Shown here: one piece after another, positions 54,709 through 64,000 of the stretch | Position numbering within the stretch: the first letter of the stretch is position 1 | Layout: every line of letters starts with the position of its first letter | Assembly (NCBI GenBank): GCA_948474755.1 | Contig: CAOLHI010000740.1 | Location: forward strand, 372,001-436,000 | DNA length: 64,000 bases | DNA from: Ctenosaura bakeri | Lineage: Eukaryota; Chordata; Lepidosauria; Squamata; Iguanidae | Reading direction: 5' to 3' | Program-made: the position numbers and the translations under genes | Notes under the pieces: generated by a model | Told to the model about the DNA's origin: nothing | The model's input: the letters and a program-made list of their open reading frames with translations, nothing else | The model's database searches: none

Positions 54709-54724
54709 GGAGCTGATTCCCCTC

Positions 54725-54995
54725 CGGAGCAAGCTTGTTTTCTGCTGCTCCGGACAGTTGGACATGAACAATGGCTTCATACTTCAGGGAAGAACTTCCT
54801 GAAGGTAAGCACTGTTTGACAGTGGAACCGGCTGCTGCCTCAATGAAGTGTGGTGGAGTCTCTTTCTTTGGAAGCTTTAATTACAAGATGGATGGCCATC
54901 TGTGAAGAAAGTTTTGATGGTGTATTCCTACATGGCAGAATGAGGTTGGACTGGAAGACCTTTGCAGTCTCTGCCAACTCTATGAATCTATAAAT
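54725..54995 (+). mobile_element. CR1 LINE 3' end
   Basis: GAGCAAGCTTGTTTTCTGCT through AATGAGGTTGGACTGGAAGA and CTCTATGAATCTATAA. Decayed. Confidence 0.88.
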
Positions 54996-55138
54996 CAACC
55001 AACCTCACCAACACACCCTTGCTGCCTTGGACACTCCAAAAATGTTTTAAAATGTTATTTTTTAAAAATATGAATGGTCAGAATTTCATCTTTTTTGTTT
55101 TAAACAAAGACTTAGAAACACATCGTTCTCGAAAGGTG

Positions 55139-55340
55139 GGCCGTTTCCGCACTACACTGTTATAGCGCTATCATTCCACTTTCAACCTCCTATGGAATCC
55201 TGGGGTTTGGAGTTGATGGAGGGGCCTTTAGAATCCTCAGCCAGAGAGCTCTTGGGCCTCAGGAAACTACAAATCCCAGAATTCCCCAGGAGGTTGAAAG
55301 TGGAATGATAGCATCACAACAGTGTGGTGCGGAAATGGCC
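55139..55340. mobile_element. Palindromic MITE
   Basis: GGCCGTTTCCGCACTACACT start, complementary right arm to GTGGTGCGGAAATGGCC. Arms well preserved (TTATAGCGCTATCATTCCAC against GTGGAATGATAGCATCACAA). Confidence 0.9.
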
Positions 55341-56998
55341 TGACTCTACATTTGGCTTTAGGGGAGAATTACCCTTTCCATCAGACTTGCAAGACAGCAA
55401 TGCTTGTTTTGTTCAGTGTTCTTTTTCGGGACTCAGCAACACAGCCAGAAAGCCTGTGGCCTGGATGTTGCCCCCCTGGTATCTGTAGAAGAATAAAGGC
55501 TGGGGGACGTTTCCTGCCAATAGTGAAAATTTGAAATAGGAAATAATAAAATATATTAGTGTAGTAAGAGCACGGTGGTGATGCCCATCTTCACACATTT
55601 TATTTGCTTAAGAAGATGATGCCAATCTCCAAGTAGTTCATTTGCTTAAGACGGCGATGCCAGTATTTACTTTTTTTCATTTGCTTAAAGGCTATTTTAT
55701 TATACGAATGCAAATATTTCTGCTCAGCTTCCAACTGCTGTTTTTATTTTGGGAAGTCTTTGGGGGAATTCCTTTAATTAGAAATAATATGTGTGGTTTT
55801 TTCCCCTGTGCAAAACCTCACTTCTTTTTTTCTCAGCAAACCTGCAAACTGAATCTTCTGAGCAAACCCCACCGTCTTCTGTGCCAAGGCCTTCGTGGCC
55901 TTAATCTTATTGCTAGTCCTCACTAGGGTAGGCCAATTGATTCATTGAATAAATTGCAGAATAAACCCAATTGGTTCTCTTCCGGTTGGAACAACGGGAT
56001 TTAAACCCCTGCTTTCAGTGTATTTGTTTTATTTTCAGAAAGGAAAGGACACGAGGATGGATTGATCTGTCTGTCCACAGCTTCTCCGCGCCCCCCCAAC
56101 TCCAGTTAATTTTCATTAGCAGCAATGGCCCCCTGTGAAAAATAAACAGCTGATAGTCTTATAAGCAGTGTCATCAGGCAATGCATTTTAAAATGCCTTT
56201 CCCCCCTTCGGTGTGTGATTTGTCGGCCCTGGGATTAAACAGGAAGCTGCCGCTTTTGTCACTTAATATCCTCCGATCGTGACTTTGGTTGATAGCAACG
56301 CAAAATTCATTTTAATTGGCCATTTTGGTTCAAAGAGACGTGTTCGATCAGTCAAAAAGCATTTGCTCCTTTGACAGCCTGACACGGGGGGATTCTTTCT
56401 TTGCCGAACGACAGTGAGAACGAAGAGAATCGCTTGCCAGTCCATAGCATTAGTAAGGAAGTCATTGATCAGCTCCTGTTTTCTGGCCCCACTTTCCATT
56501 TTCGGAGAGGCATCATTATCAGTACCTGATTTGGTGGGTGGCTGGTACCAGTCCTCCTTCATCATCCTCAGAGGCCCAGAGCTGAAGGATTCAATGCAAA
56601 GTGATTTATTTCATCTGCTAGATGGGACGTGGGTGTCGTTGTTGATCACACAGGCAAGATTCAGTGGTAAATTGGGAAGCAAATTTCTCCCCCGTAATTT
56701 TCCTTTATCCATCTCCTGGCTTGCCCTGCATTCCAGAGTCTTCTTCAACCCGGACAACTGATGCAATTCATTATTTTATTGGAATGTACAAAGGCCAAGT
56801 AAGTCAGACAGGTCTGGCAGCCTGGAGCCAAAGGGCGTTACAATTTGGCTGGGAAGCGTGAGGAAAGTAATGCATGCAATAAAATAAAACACAGGTTATT
56901 TTTGAATCACTTTGGACCCATAACATGTACAAAGATGTACAGACAGTCCTTCAAAATGAACTATCAAGATCTTTGCAATACATTAATACAACGTACAG
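55341..56998. other. Long non-repetitive stretch, possible conserved non-coding DNA
   Basis: 1.65 kb free of recognised repeats. 56000-56600 has mixed composition with many TAAT/ATTA homeodomain-type cores (TTAATTTTCATTAGCAGC, TTCATTTTAATTGGCCA). No exon recognised: the open frame 56414-56761 shows no domain. Confidence 0.4.
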
Positions 56999-56999
56999 C

Positions 57000-57495
57000 C
57001 TGCCCTCCACTTTTGCGGGCTTGACTTTCACAGATTTTCACAGCCGGCCCCTCCCGAAACTGCAAACCCCAGGATTCCATAGGAAGTTGAAAGTGGAATC
57101 ATTGCGCTATAAGAGTGTAGTGCGGAAAAGGCCCCTGACCTGGTTTGGACCCGGGATGCCCATTCCCCCCCCCCATCATGCCTCACTCCCCTTCCTACAG
57201 AAACACATACACTTTTTGATATTTGAGTTTTCCCCAGTTTTGTGGGGTTCCTGCACCCCTAACCAGTTGTGCAGGGATGGGGGGCATGGAAAGGGAGGTT
57301 TGCCCCAGGCAGCAATGTTTTTGGGGCATCCTAGCCTGTAGCCATGCCCCTGCATGCCCTGCCCACGCCCCCATGTGCCTTGACTATGCGCCCCACACCG
57401 CAGCACTGCCTCATGCACAGTGCCCCCCCTCCTGCCCCCCTCCACTCACTCCAAGTTCTGCCACTGCCCCTAACCCTAGCAAATGTGGAGGGCCA
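57000..57495. mobile_element. Foldback family F element with nested MITE arm
   Basis: The left end GCCCTCCACTTTTGCGGG and the complement of the right end GCCCTCCACATTTGCTAG match each other and the ends at 13922-14308. The interior includes a lone palindromic-MITE arm (57040-57133) and a C-rich segment. Confidence 0.6.
57040..57134. mobile_element. Single right arm of a palindromic MITE
   Basis: GCCGGCCCCTCCCGAAACTG to GTGTAGTGCGGAAAAGGCCC. Same subfamily as 37524-37727, left arm absent. Confidence 0.85.
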
Positions 57496-58066
57496 ACTGT
57501 GCTTAATTTCCTGATGGTTACATCAAATAGTGGTACACAGCCAATTTAATCATGATTGTAATTTGTTGATTACTTTCCAATAATGCAACAACTGCCATCC
57601 TCAGAGGGTCACACCAAATGTTTTGATTTAGCTTGATGTTGAAGTCACTTCTGGTTTGGGGCTAACTGGATTGTTGACTGGGTATCCGCTGTTTCTTTGA
57701 GGATGTTGTCGGAAGGGTTGGGCGGAGCGCGTCGTTTGTGGTTTTTCCACTTTTGCAAAGGTTCTATGCCCCAATCCCTTGCAAAAGTGGAGGAGCCACT
57801 GTATACAGATTGCTTTCTGCAGGAACCATCTGAGATGCTCCCCGAAGATTATCCGAATGCCCCAGAGACCTTTATATGCAGATTGAAAATAAAAGCAAAC
57901 ATGATGGGCATTCTTTTAAAAGTCTGACAGCTTGCCTTTTCTTGATTACACAGGCAGCCAAAAGAGAGAGGACATCCAAATGCTCCTGTGCTTCTGTGGC
58001 TGAGCAAGAATTGGGACCTTGATCTTCCAAAGCCATATTCCAGTACCCAGACCACTATGAGAGACT
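57496..58066. other. Unassigned with a small hairpin
   Basis: CCACTTTTGCAAAGG at 57747-57761 and CCTTGCAAAAGTGG at 57778-57791 form a stem with a short loop, resembling family F end words. Otherwise nothing recognised. Confidence 0.45.
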
Positions 58067-58074
58067 GGTTACAT
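58067..58074. other. Left target-site duplication of SPIN-like element
   Basis: GGTTACAT, identical to 58782-58789. Confidence 0.92.
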
Positions 58075-58781
58075 CAGTGGTTCTCAACCTTCCTAATGCC
58101 ACGACCCTTTAATACAGTTCCTCATGTTGTGGTGACCCCCAACCATAAAATTATTTATTTATTATTTGCAATGCCTCCCCCCTACGGCAAAGGGCACCTC
58201 GCCGGCCAGGAACGGGGGGGGGAGTGGGCAGGGAAGGAAAGAGAAGCCGCATGTCTCCCCCGGGAAAAAAACTCTGAGACCCCCCCCCCCAGGCTCTGCT
58301 TCTGCTTCGCTCTCATTTCCGCTGGGGGGGACAGTGTGGGAAAAGTTTCCAGAGTGTCGACCCTGGCTGGGGGGGGGGCAGGAATCCCAGCACCTTTGTC
58401 TTTTGCGCCGGGCACAGCTCACCCCCCCTGGAAAAGTGCCGTCTTGTGGCCCCCCAGATCTTCCGCAGCACCCCCCTCTGTGGCGAGTGGGGCAGGGGCC
58501 GTGGCAAGGAGGGGGCCTGCCCCCCCGTGCTGCCATCCCCCCCAAGCTGGCCCGTCAGACGGGAGGCTCTCCCGGTAGCAGAGAAGGGGAGCGATTTCAG
58601 TCCCTTCTGAACAGGGGGCAGGAGGACGCGAGTGCATGGCTCGCGCTTGCACACCACCACCGAGGAGGGAATGGAGCCTAAGACCATCAGAAATATGTAT
58701 TTTCCGATGGTCTTAGGTGACCTCTGTGAAAGGGTCATTCGACCCCCAAAGGGGTCGTGACCCACACGTTGAGAACCACTG
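58075..58781. mobile_element. SPIN-like hAT transposon, 707 bp, non-autonomous, GC-rich core
   Basis: Ends CAGTGGTTCTCAACCT and, as complement of the right end, CAGTGGTTCTCAACGT. Perfect 8-bp duplication GGTTACAT on both sides, as expected for hAT. The left subterminal CCTTTAATACAGTTCC and CATGTTGTGGTGACCCCCAA and the right GACCCCCAAAGGGGTCGTGA match the SPIN (Space Invader) family. The right part also has the SPIN subterminal hairpin at 58677-58717 (CCTAAGACCATC / GATGGTCTTAGG). Between about 58180 and 58675 lies a GC-rich core with long C and G runs and no transposase; the SPIN internal sequence I remember is different. Confidence 0.92.
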
Positions 58782-58789
58782 GGTTACAT
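58782..58789. other. Right target-site duplication of SPIN-like element
   Basis: GGTTACAT, identical to 58067-58074. Confidence 0.92.
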
Positions 58790-58825
58790 GGAGCTTAATA
58801 GACACAGAATTGTGTGTTAGTCACT

Positions 58826-59025
58826 GTCTTTCCGCACTTACACTGTTACAGTGCTCTTATTTCACTTTCAACCTCCTGTGGAATTCTGGGGTTTGTAGTT
58901 TCTTGAGGACAAAGTGCTCTCTGGTAGAGAATTCAAAATGCAATTCCCTAAACTGCAATTCCCAGGATTCCATAGGAGGTTGAAAGTGAAATAATAGCAC
59001 CATAACAGTGTAGTGCGGAAAGGCC
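58826..59025. mobile_element. Palindromic MITE
   Basis: GTCTTTCCGCACTTACACTG start (terminal GGCC decayed) and GTGTAGTGCGGAAAGGCCC end. Uses TTATTTCACTTTCAAC arms. It lies 37 bp beyond the SPIN-like element. Confidence 0.88.
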
Positions 59026-59537
59026 CATAATGTCATCTTGTTAGCAAATGGCAACATCCTGCAACCCGATGTAATGCAGTTTCTCTTGCTGTGGAGTACT
59101 GATGTTTTACACCAAAAACATGTTCAGGTGTGCAGGTGTGCATCGGTAAAACATTGGCTGTGTGCACACGGAGGCGCAGTCTCAATGCAGCCATCCATAG
59201 AATTCCATTAAATATTTTATTATTGTACCCATGTACATTTGTAATAAAGAAGGAGAAGGAGGAAGATGCAAATCCACTAAAAGCTGGGGCAAAGTATGCA
59301 ATTCCATAATTAACTGGAGAAATTAGTTAATTAATTTTAGAAATTAAGCAATTAAAGTGAACATAGAAGGAGCGGAATGCAGAGCAGACCGAAACCAGGG
59401 TGCTGTAAAAGTGTGGAGTGAGAAAAAAATCTTTTTCTCTCTAGCCATCAGTTTAGGCATGGAGTACAGTCTTGTTATTTTTGCTCCTGGATCTTGTGTG
59501 GAGGCATACACGCATACACACTCCATCTCTAGTCTTA
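59026..59537. other. Unassigned
   Basis: No recognised repeat. A/T-rich at 59200-59350. Confidence 0.35.
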
Positions 59538-59729
59538 GGGCCTTTCCGCACTACACTATTATTCTGCATTCAATCTCCTATGGAATCCTGGGGTTTGCAG
59601 TTTAGGGGGGACCTTTAGAATTCTCTGCCAGAGAGCTCTTTGGCCTCAGGAAACTACAAACCCCAGAATTCCACAAAGGATATTGAAAGTGGAATAATTG
59701 CACTATAACAGTGTAGTGTGGAAAGGCCC
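59538..59729. mobile_element. Palindromic MITE
   Basis: GGGCCTTTCCGCACTACACT start with a shortened left arm, and GTGTAGTGTGGAAAGGCCC end. Confidence 0.88.
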
Positions 59730-59862
59730 TTGGTTGGAAAGGGTCTTTACATATCCCTGCTTATGCTAGAATGTTGTGTGGGAAACATTTTCAGGGGTGA
59801 AGTCCAGTGAAAAGAAAGTTATGGAGATAAAGACTAATGGCCCTAATGCTATGAAAGGCTAA

Positions 59863-60223
59863 GGTCTCTTTCACACTACACAGTTATAGCAGAGTGATTC
59901 CACGTTAAGCCCCGTGACTGTTGCCTTTGGAATCCTGAGTTTTGTACTTTGTAGTAAGGTCCATCAAGCAATGATTCCCAAACTGTGGCTCCCTCCAGCC
60001 AATTTGAACTTCAGCTCCCAGAATTCCCGATTACTAGCCAAGCTGGCTGGAGTTTTGGGGAGATGCAGTCCAAAAGTGAAGTCCTGGAGGAACAAAATTT
60101 GGGAACTAGAGCTCACTGGCAGAAAATTGTAACTACTCATCCCTAAACTGCAGATTCCAGGATTCCTTAGCGTGAAACAATGGCAGTTAAAGAATGCTAT
60201 AACAGTGTCGTGTGACAGGCACT
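59863..60223. mobile_element. Foldback element nested inside another foldback element
   Basis: The outer arms (TTTCACACTACACAGTTATA and TATAACAGTGTCGTGTGACA) enclose an inner palindrome at about 59968-60110, whose arms carry ATTCCCAAACTGTGGCTCC and AAAATTTGGGAACTAGAG, with CAGCTCCCAGAATTC near the centre. The inner one lies in what would be the loop side of the outer one. Confidence 0.75.
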
Positions 60224-60279
60224 TAAGAGGTTTCCTTTGGCTTCCGTTTTCGTGGATGGCAGCCAAGCATTTTAAATGG

Positions 60280-60320
60280 ATCTGAAAAAGTGCACTGAAG
60301 TTCATGAAAGCTTAAACCAA
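60280..60320 (+). repeat. Interspersed repeat family W scrap
   Basis: CTGAAAAAGTGCACTGAAGT followed by TCATGAAAGCTTAAACCAAA. Confidence 0.5.
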
Positions 60321-60364
60321 ATGAAAACTCGTCTGGCTCCCCACCACCACCAATATAAATGTCA

Positions 60365-60562
60365 TTGCTTTTGCTCACCTTCAAGTCATTTCTGACTTAC
60401 GGTGACCTAAGGCAAACCTATCAAGAGGTTTTCTGGGCCTGAGAGTGTGCCGTGCTCCCAAGATCCCCCAAAGATTTCCTTGCTAAAGTAGAGAATCCAA
60501 CCCTGGTCTCCAGGGCTGTAATCCAAAGCTCAAACCACTACACCATGCTGGTTTTCCCTCTG
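60365..60562 (-). mobile_element. MIR-like tRNA SINE, near full length
   Basis: In reverse: AACCAGCATGGTGTAGTGGT head with A box, GACCAGGGTTGGATTC B-box region, core, and tail TGACTTGAAGGTGAGC. One of the best preserved copies. Confidence 0.85.
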
Positions 60563-60839
60563 TGTAAACGTCATACTCTTCAACATTTCACAGATGAAAT
60601 CCAGGACGTGGGTGGCCAATCAGCATCAGAGTATGGTCAAGAGGGAAAAAATTACAAATGAGGAAGGACACCCAGGCTAGGAGAGGCTGCATCAGTTTGC
60701 TTTTGCTTTTGCCACTGGGAAGGGCAAGAATCCACCCCATCTCTCTCTTTTTCCCCCTTCTGAATTGACTGAGTGCAAATGACTTGTGCACTTTGAATTC
60801 AGTTTGCATCCAGAGTAGTAAGCTGAGGACAAAGTCCTA
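60563..60839. other. Unassigned
   Basis: No recognised element. Confidence 0.3.
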
Positions 60840-61428
60840 AAATCATAGAAACATAGAGTTGGAAGAGACCACAATGGCCATCGAGTCCAACCCCATTCTG
60901 CCATGCAGGAACAAACACTCCAAGCACCCCCAGCAAATAGCCATCCAGCCTCTGCTTAAAAATCTCCAAAGAAGGAGACTCCACCACACTCCATGGAGGC
61001 AGCAGATTCCATTGCCAAATGGCTCTGACTGTCAGGAAGTTCTTCCTGATGTTTAGATGAAATCTCTTTTCCTGTAGTTTGAATCCATTGTTCTGTGTCC
61101 TAGTTTCTAGAGCAGCAGAAAACGAGCTTGCTCCATCTTCAACATGACATCCCTTCAAATATTTAAACGTGGCTATCACGTCTCCTCTTAACCTTCTTTT
61201 TGTCAGGCTAAACATATCTGGCTCCTTAAGCCTCTCCTCATAGGGGGTGGTTTCCAGGCCTTTAACCATTTAGGTTGCCCTCCTCTGGGCATCTTCCAGC
61301 TTGTCAATATCCTTCCTGAACTGCGGTGCCCAGAACTGGACACAGTATTCCAGATGAGGTCTAACCAAAGCAGAATAAAGTGGTATTATTACTTCCCTTG
61401 ATCTTGACAGTATCATGCAGCCCAGAAT
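60840..61428 (-). mobile_element. CR1 LINE 3' end, about 590 bp
   Basis: Antisense tail AATCATAGAAACATAGAGTT, 3' UTR and about 180 codons. Frame 61269-60799 holds SLTKRRLRGDVIATFKYLK and the NGFKLQEKRFHLNIRKNFL block, and 61455-61270 holds [20 protein letters not shown]. One frame break near 61269. The upstream end is near the SRSREV block. Confidence 0.93.
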
Positions 61429-63304
61429 CGCATGGGAAAAGGAGGGGAAGAACATGGGTATTTTAAAAGCAGTTGGAAAAGTGGGATAGGAGTGGTTTAA
61501 CCAGGGCTTTCCCTGCCAAATTGGGACAAGTGAAGGGTATGAAATGTGAGATTGAGCTTCCTGATGACTCTTGGTTATTTTTACCTGCTGTGACAGATTA
61601 ACCTAGTCTAAATTACATCCAGAGCATATCTTCCACATTTGGAAGCGTGTTCTGTTGAGCATTGGAATGCACATCCAGTTTCCTCTTGTAGTTCCTGATC
61701 CTGGAGTTGATATGAACGTGCAAAAGCGCGATCATGTGCCCAGGTCACCTTCGCTGAAAATGTCTTTTTGTTAGCGTTCACAGTTCCTGAGAGGCTACCA
61801 GCCCTTCCTCCCATCTGTTATACATCAAAAATCTCGTCCCTGATTCCTACCTAGCAATGAAATGAAACCATACGGTCTTTTCCGTTCCAACAATGCGCAT
61901 TAAGAGTCACATTATGGAAGGATGCTGGGAGCAGAGCAGTTGGAGACCCAACAAAGCAAGTGAAACCAATGAGTCCTTAATCCCAGATTCAGTTCCTCTG
62001 CCTTTGCAAAGCCCAGAGGTGGAACGTGCGGAAAAGCAACAGCATTCTTCAATAGGAAATGTTTTCTCCCCCTGCTGCCCTGCCAGCATTTTTTTGAGGG
62101 TAGGATTGTAGTCTGACTGATGGTGAAGCAAATATTTATTATTTTCCTGATTCCTAAGCAGAAACCGGACCAGAAAAAAGCAGTTTTCTAAAGAAGCTCC
62201 TTATGCTCCAGAATGCCGAAAATAGCAGTTGAAATTTTTGGCAGGAGGAGGCTGCTTTGCCATGAGCAGGAGGGCAGGGTGTGTGGCCATCCCTCAGCTT
62301 CACAGACCGGCTTAGGCAAGGGCTTAGCCACGCAATCCACCCGGACATCCCCTTCCTTCCTAGTCTTTGAACGATATTCCCACGGGCTCCTTCATTTGGT
62401 TCGCACAGGTCAAAATGCAGAGGGAGTGGGGAGGCGTGACGGAAGGATCTTTGGCCGCCCGGCTGCTGTACCCTCTAAATAGAGCTTTGTCGGTTTCGCT
62501 TACGGTAGCAAAGGCATAGAGAGAGAGAAAAAAAGGCTCCCATTCTCCCCTCTCCCTCTTTCCACCAGCCGTCCTGCTCTTTCCGATAAGGAGAGATGTG
62601 TGCCGTAGCACGAGATACACCATCAAAGCAACTTCAATTAACAAGCAAAGCGCAGTGGGCTGAGAGACCCCACTTCGGTTATCAGATCCGTGTGTAATTT
62701 TTAATTCTTCCGCGGCTGTTCCTGCTGCATTTCACGCTGCAAAAAAATGGTCACGGGGTAGAACTCAAGTACGCACTTCAGATATCAATTGGTGTCCTGA
62801 AAGGTGGTCTCAACCATTGGCCCTAAGATTTTGATTTGGCAAGGGAGCGAAACAGGCATTAGTTCCTCACGCCATGTCTTTAGAGAGATTGGGAGTTCTT
62901 TGCTCTTTGCCAGCTAATCTATATCTGTTTATCAATATCTGGTTGTCCTGGCTTCCAACTTGTGTCTCACGGGAAAGTCCAAGGGGGCAGAGATAGCACT
63001 TAGGCACTCTTAAGTTCTGGAATCTCAGGATAATAATAAGGGAGAATAGACAAGTTCTCTATTAATTTGTTTACACTTTTTTTTATTTAAATGTCTAGAT
63101 ATTATAATGTACACTCCGAAATGAGCTCTTCCTCCAGATCGTGGAATTTTGAACAATACTCTGCTCTTGGCTATGAAATGGAACCAACGTGTTTGGTATT
63201 TTCAAGCACATTTGAATGACCATGTCTATTTTTATTTCCTAGTCACAAAGTATGATGAAGGACCCAGTTCCTTCATGGTTTTTTTGGGCTTAAAGCAGGG
63301 GCTG
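61429..63304. other. Long unassigned stretch
   Basis: 1.9 kb without recognised repeats. 61900-62700 has balanced composition and CpGs. Possible conserved intronic DNA; no exon recognised. Confidence 0.4.
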
Positions 63305-63307
63305 AAT

Positions 63308-63525
63308 ACCCTAAAGGGACCGGGTCCCACCAGATCTTGGAAGCTAAGCAGGGTCAGCCCTAGTTAATACTTGGATGGGAGACTGCCAAGGCATACCAGG
63401 TGCTGTAGGCTCTAGTTCAGAGAAAGGAATTAGCAAAACCACCTCTGAGTATTGCTTGCCTAAGAAAACCCTATGAAATTCACAGGGCCACCATAAGTCA
63501 ATAAGAAACTTGAAGGCATATACCT
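63308..63525 (+). mobile_element. 5S-rRNA-derived SINE, best copy
   Basis: The head retains the 5S internal promoter: AAGCTAAGCAGGGTC (63341-63355) and TTGGATGGGAGAC (63371-63383), then CAGGTGCTGTAGGCT. After the 5S part: TTCAGAGAAAGGAATTAGC, AAACCCTATGAAATTCACAG, CCATAAGTCAATAAG and ACTTGAAGGCATATACC. A retroposon, not a functional 5S gene: the 3' terminus of 5S is replaced by SINE body. Confidence 0.92.
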
Positions 63526-63914
63526 GAGCTATTACATTAACTGCATACATGTGTGCATTGATAACATGCAGAAATTAAAAAAAAATCCTCTAGCTATGAT
63601 ATTTTTTCAGGCTGCTTTTGTGTAGTCTTTACCAACAGATCAATATTTTTGTGCACCAATATGCATGAGTATTATTTTTAAAAAAAGCAAAACTAGGCAT
63701 ACAATTTCCTGAGCAATTTTACCATTGTGGAGGACCATTACAGGAGCAAAGAATCCTGACCCATTCATAAATGCAAAAGCATCAACTTTACATCTTCTCC
63801 CATCTCAACATTATTAGTAGGATACATCTGTGTTCCCTAGCTATCTCATGCAGGGGATCAGACATTATTTCTTTCTAATGTGCCAGGGACCAACCCTATA
63901 TATGTGCATCATGG

Positions 63915-63915
<1 letters not shown>
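63526..63915. other. Unassigned
   Basis: No recognised element. Confidence 0.35.

Positions 63916-63953
<38 letters not shown>
63916..63953. repeat. (TC)n(AC)n microsatellite
   Basis: TCTCTC run followed by ACACAC. Confidence 0.95.
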
Positions 63954-64000
63954 TTTTAAAAGCAAGAAACATTGGCAATAGAACACAATTATTAAAACCC

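Noticed and set aside
56414..56761. 115-residue forward frame as an exon
   Set aside because: No domain, and the surrounding acceptor/donor signals are weak.
58313..58765. Long frames inside the SPIN-like element as a possible transposase
   Set aside because: No hAT zinc finger, DDE or dimerisation motif; low-complexity GC-rich reading.
63308..63425. A functional 5S rRNA gene
   Set aside because: The 3' end of 5S is replaced by SINE body and tail, the promoter is mutated and there is no T-run terminator.
1..64000. CRISPR array, operons or other prokaryotic features
   Set aside because: No regularly spaced direct repeats; repeat content and splice-type signals are vertebrate.

Overview
This is vertebrate nuclear DNA, most probably from a squamate reptile. 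The repeat load shows this: many 5'-truncated CR1 LINE copies ending in ATTCTATG octamers, a Sauria-type tRNA SINE, 5S-rRNA-derived SINEs, MIR-like tRNA SINEs, L1 and L2 LINE scraps, a SPIN-like hAT element, and about sixteen copies of a palindromic DNA transposon. There is no operon structure, no dense coding and no intact long gene, so most open frames are chance readings of repeats.

Layout. 0-1 kb: a 700-bp pure pyrimidine tract. 1-16 kb: CR1, SINE, L1 and foldback elements, including a 584-bp CpG-dense transposon that splits a CR1 (2891-3474). 16-31 kb: long unique stretches between foldback elements, CR1s and two more members of a 390-420 bp transposon family. 31-43 kb: dense nested repeats, including a CR1 that landed inside a palindromic element (39007-40131) and a near-perfect 204-bp hairpin (37524-37727). 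43.0-44.1 kb: the only convincing host gene signal, a GC-rich island with one first coding exon on the + strand (signal peptide, strong start context, consensus splice donor, phase-1 junction). 44-64 kb: no second exon was recognised. This is probably the first intron of that gene, with a 136-bp inverted duplication (51837-52466), a SPIN-like element with a perfect 8-bp target duplication and unusual GC-rich core (58075-58781), and more foldback elements.

The strongest unusual signal is a set of DNA transposons that share a short terminal inverted repeat (GGCC, one variable base, TTTYCRCAY) and 3-bp target duplications but carry unrelated cores: a 200-bp palindrome, a 390-420 bp family with three copies here, and two different GC-rich cores. 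This looks like one transposase lineage moving several kinds of cargo, some of it CpG-island-like. No autonomous source element is visible.

Repeat families were named by eye from remembered consensus features. No database search was run. Boundaries not backed by target duplications are approximate.
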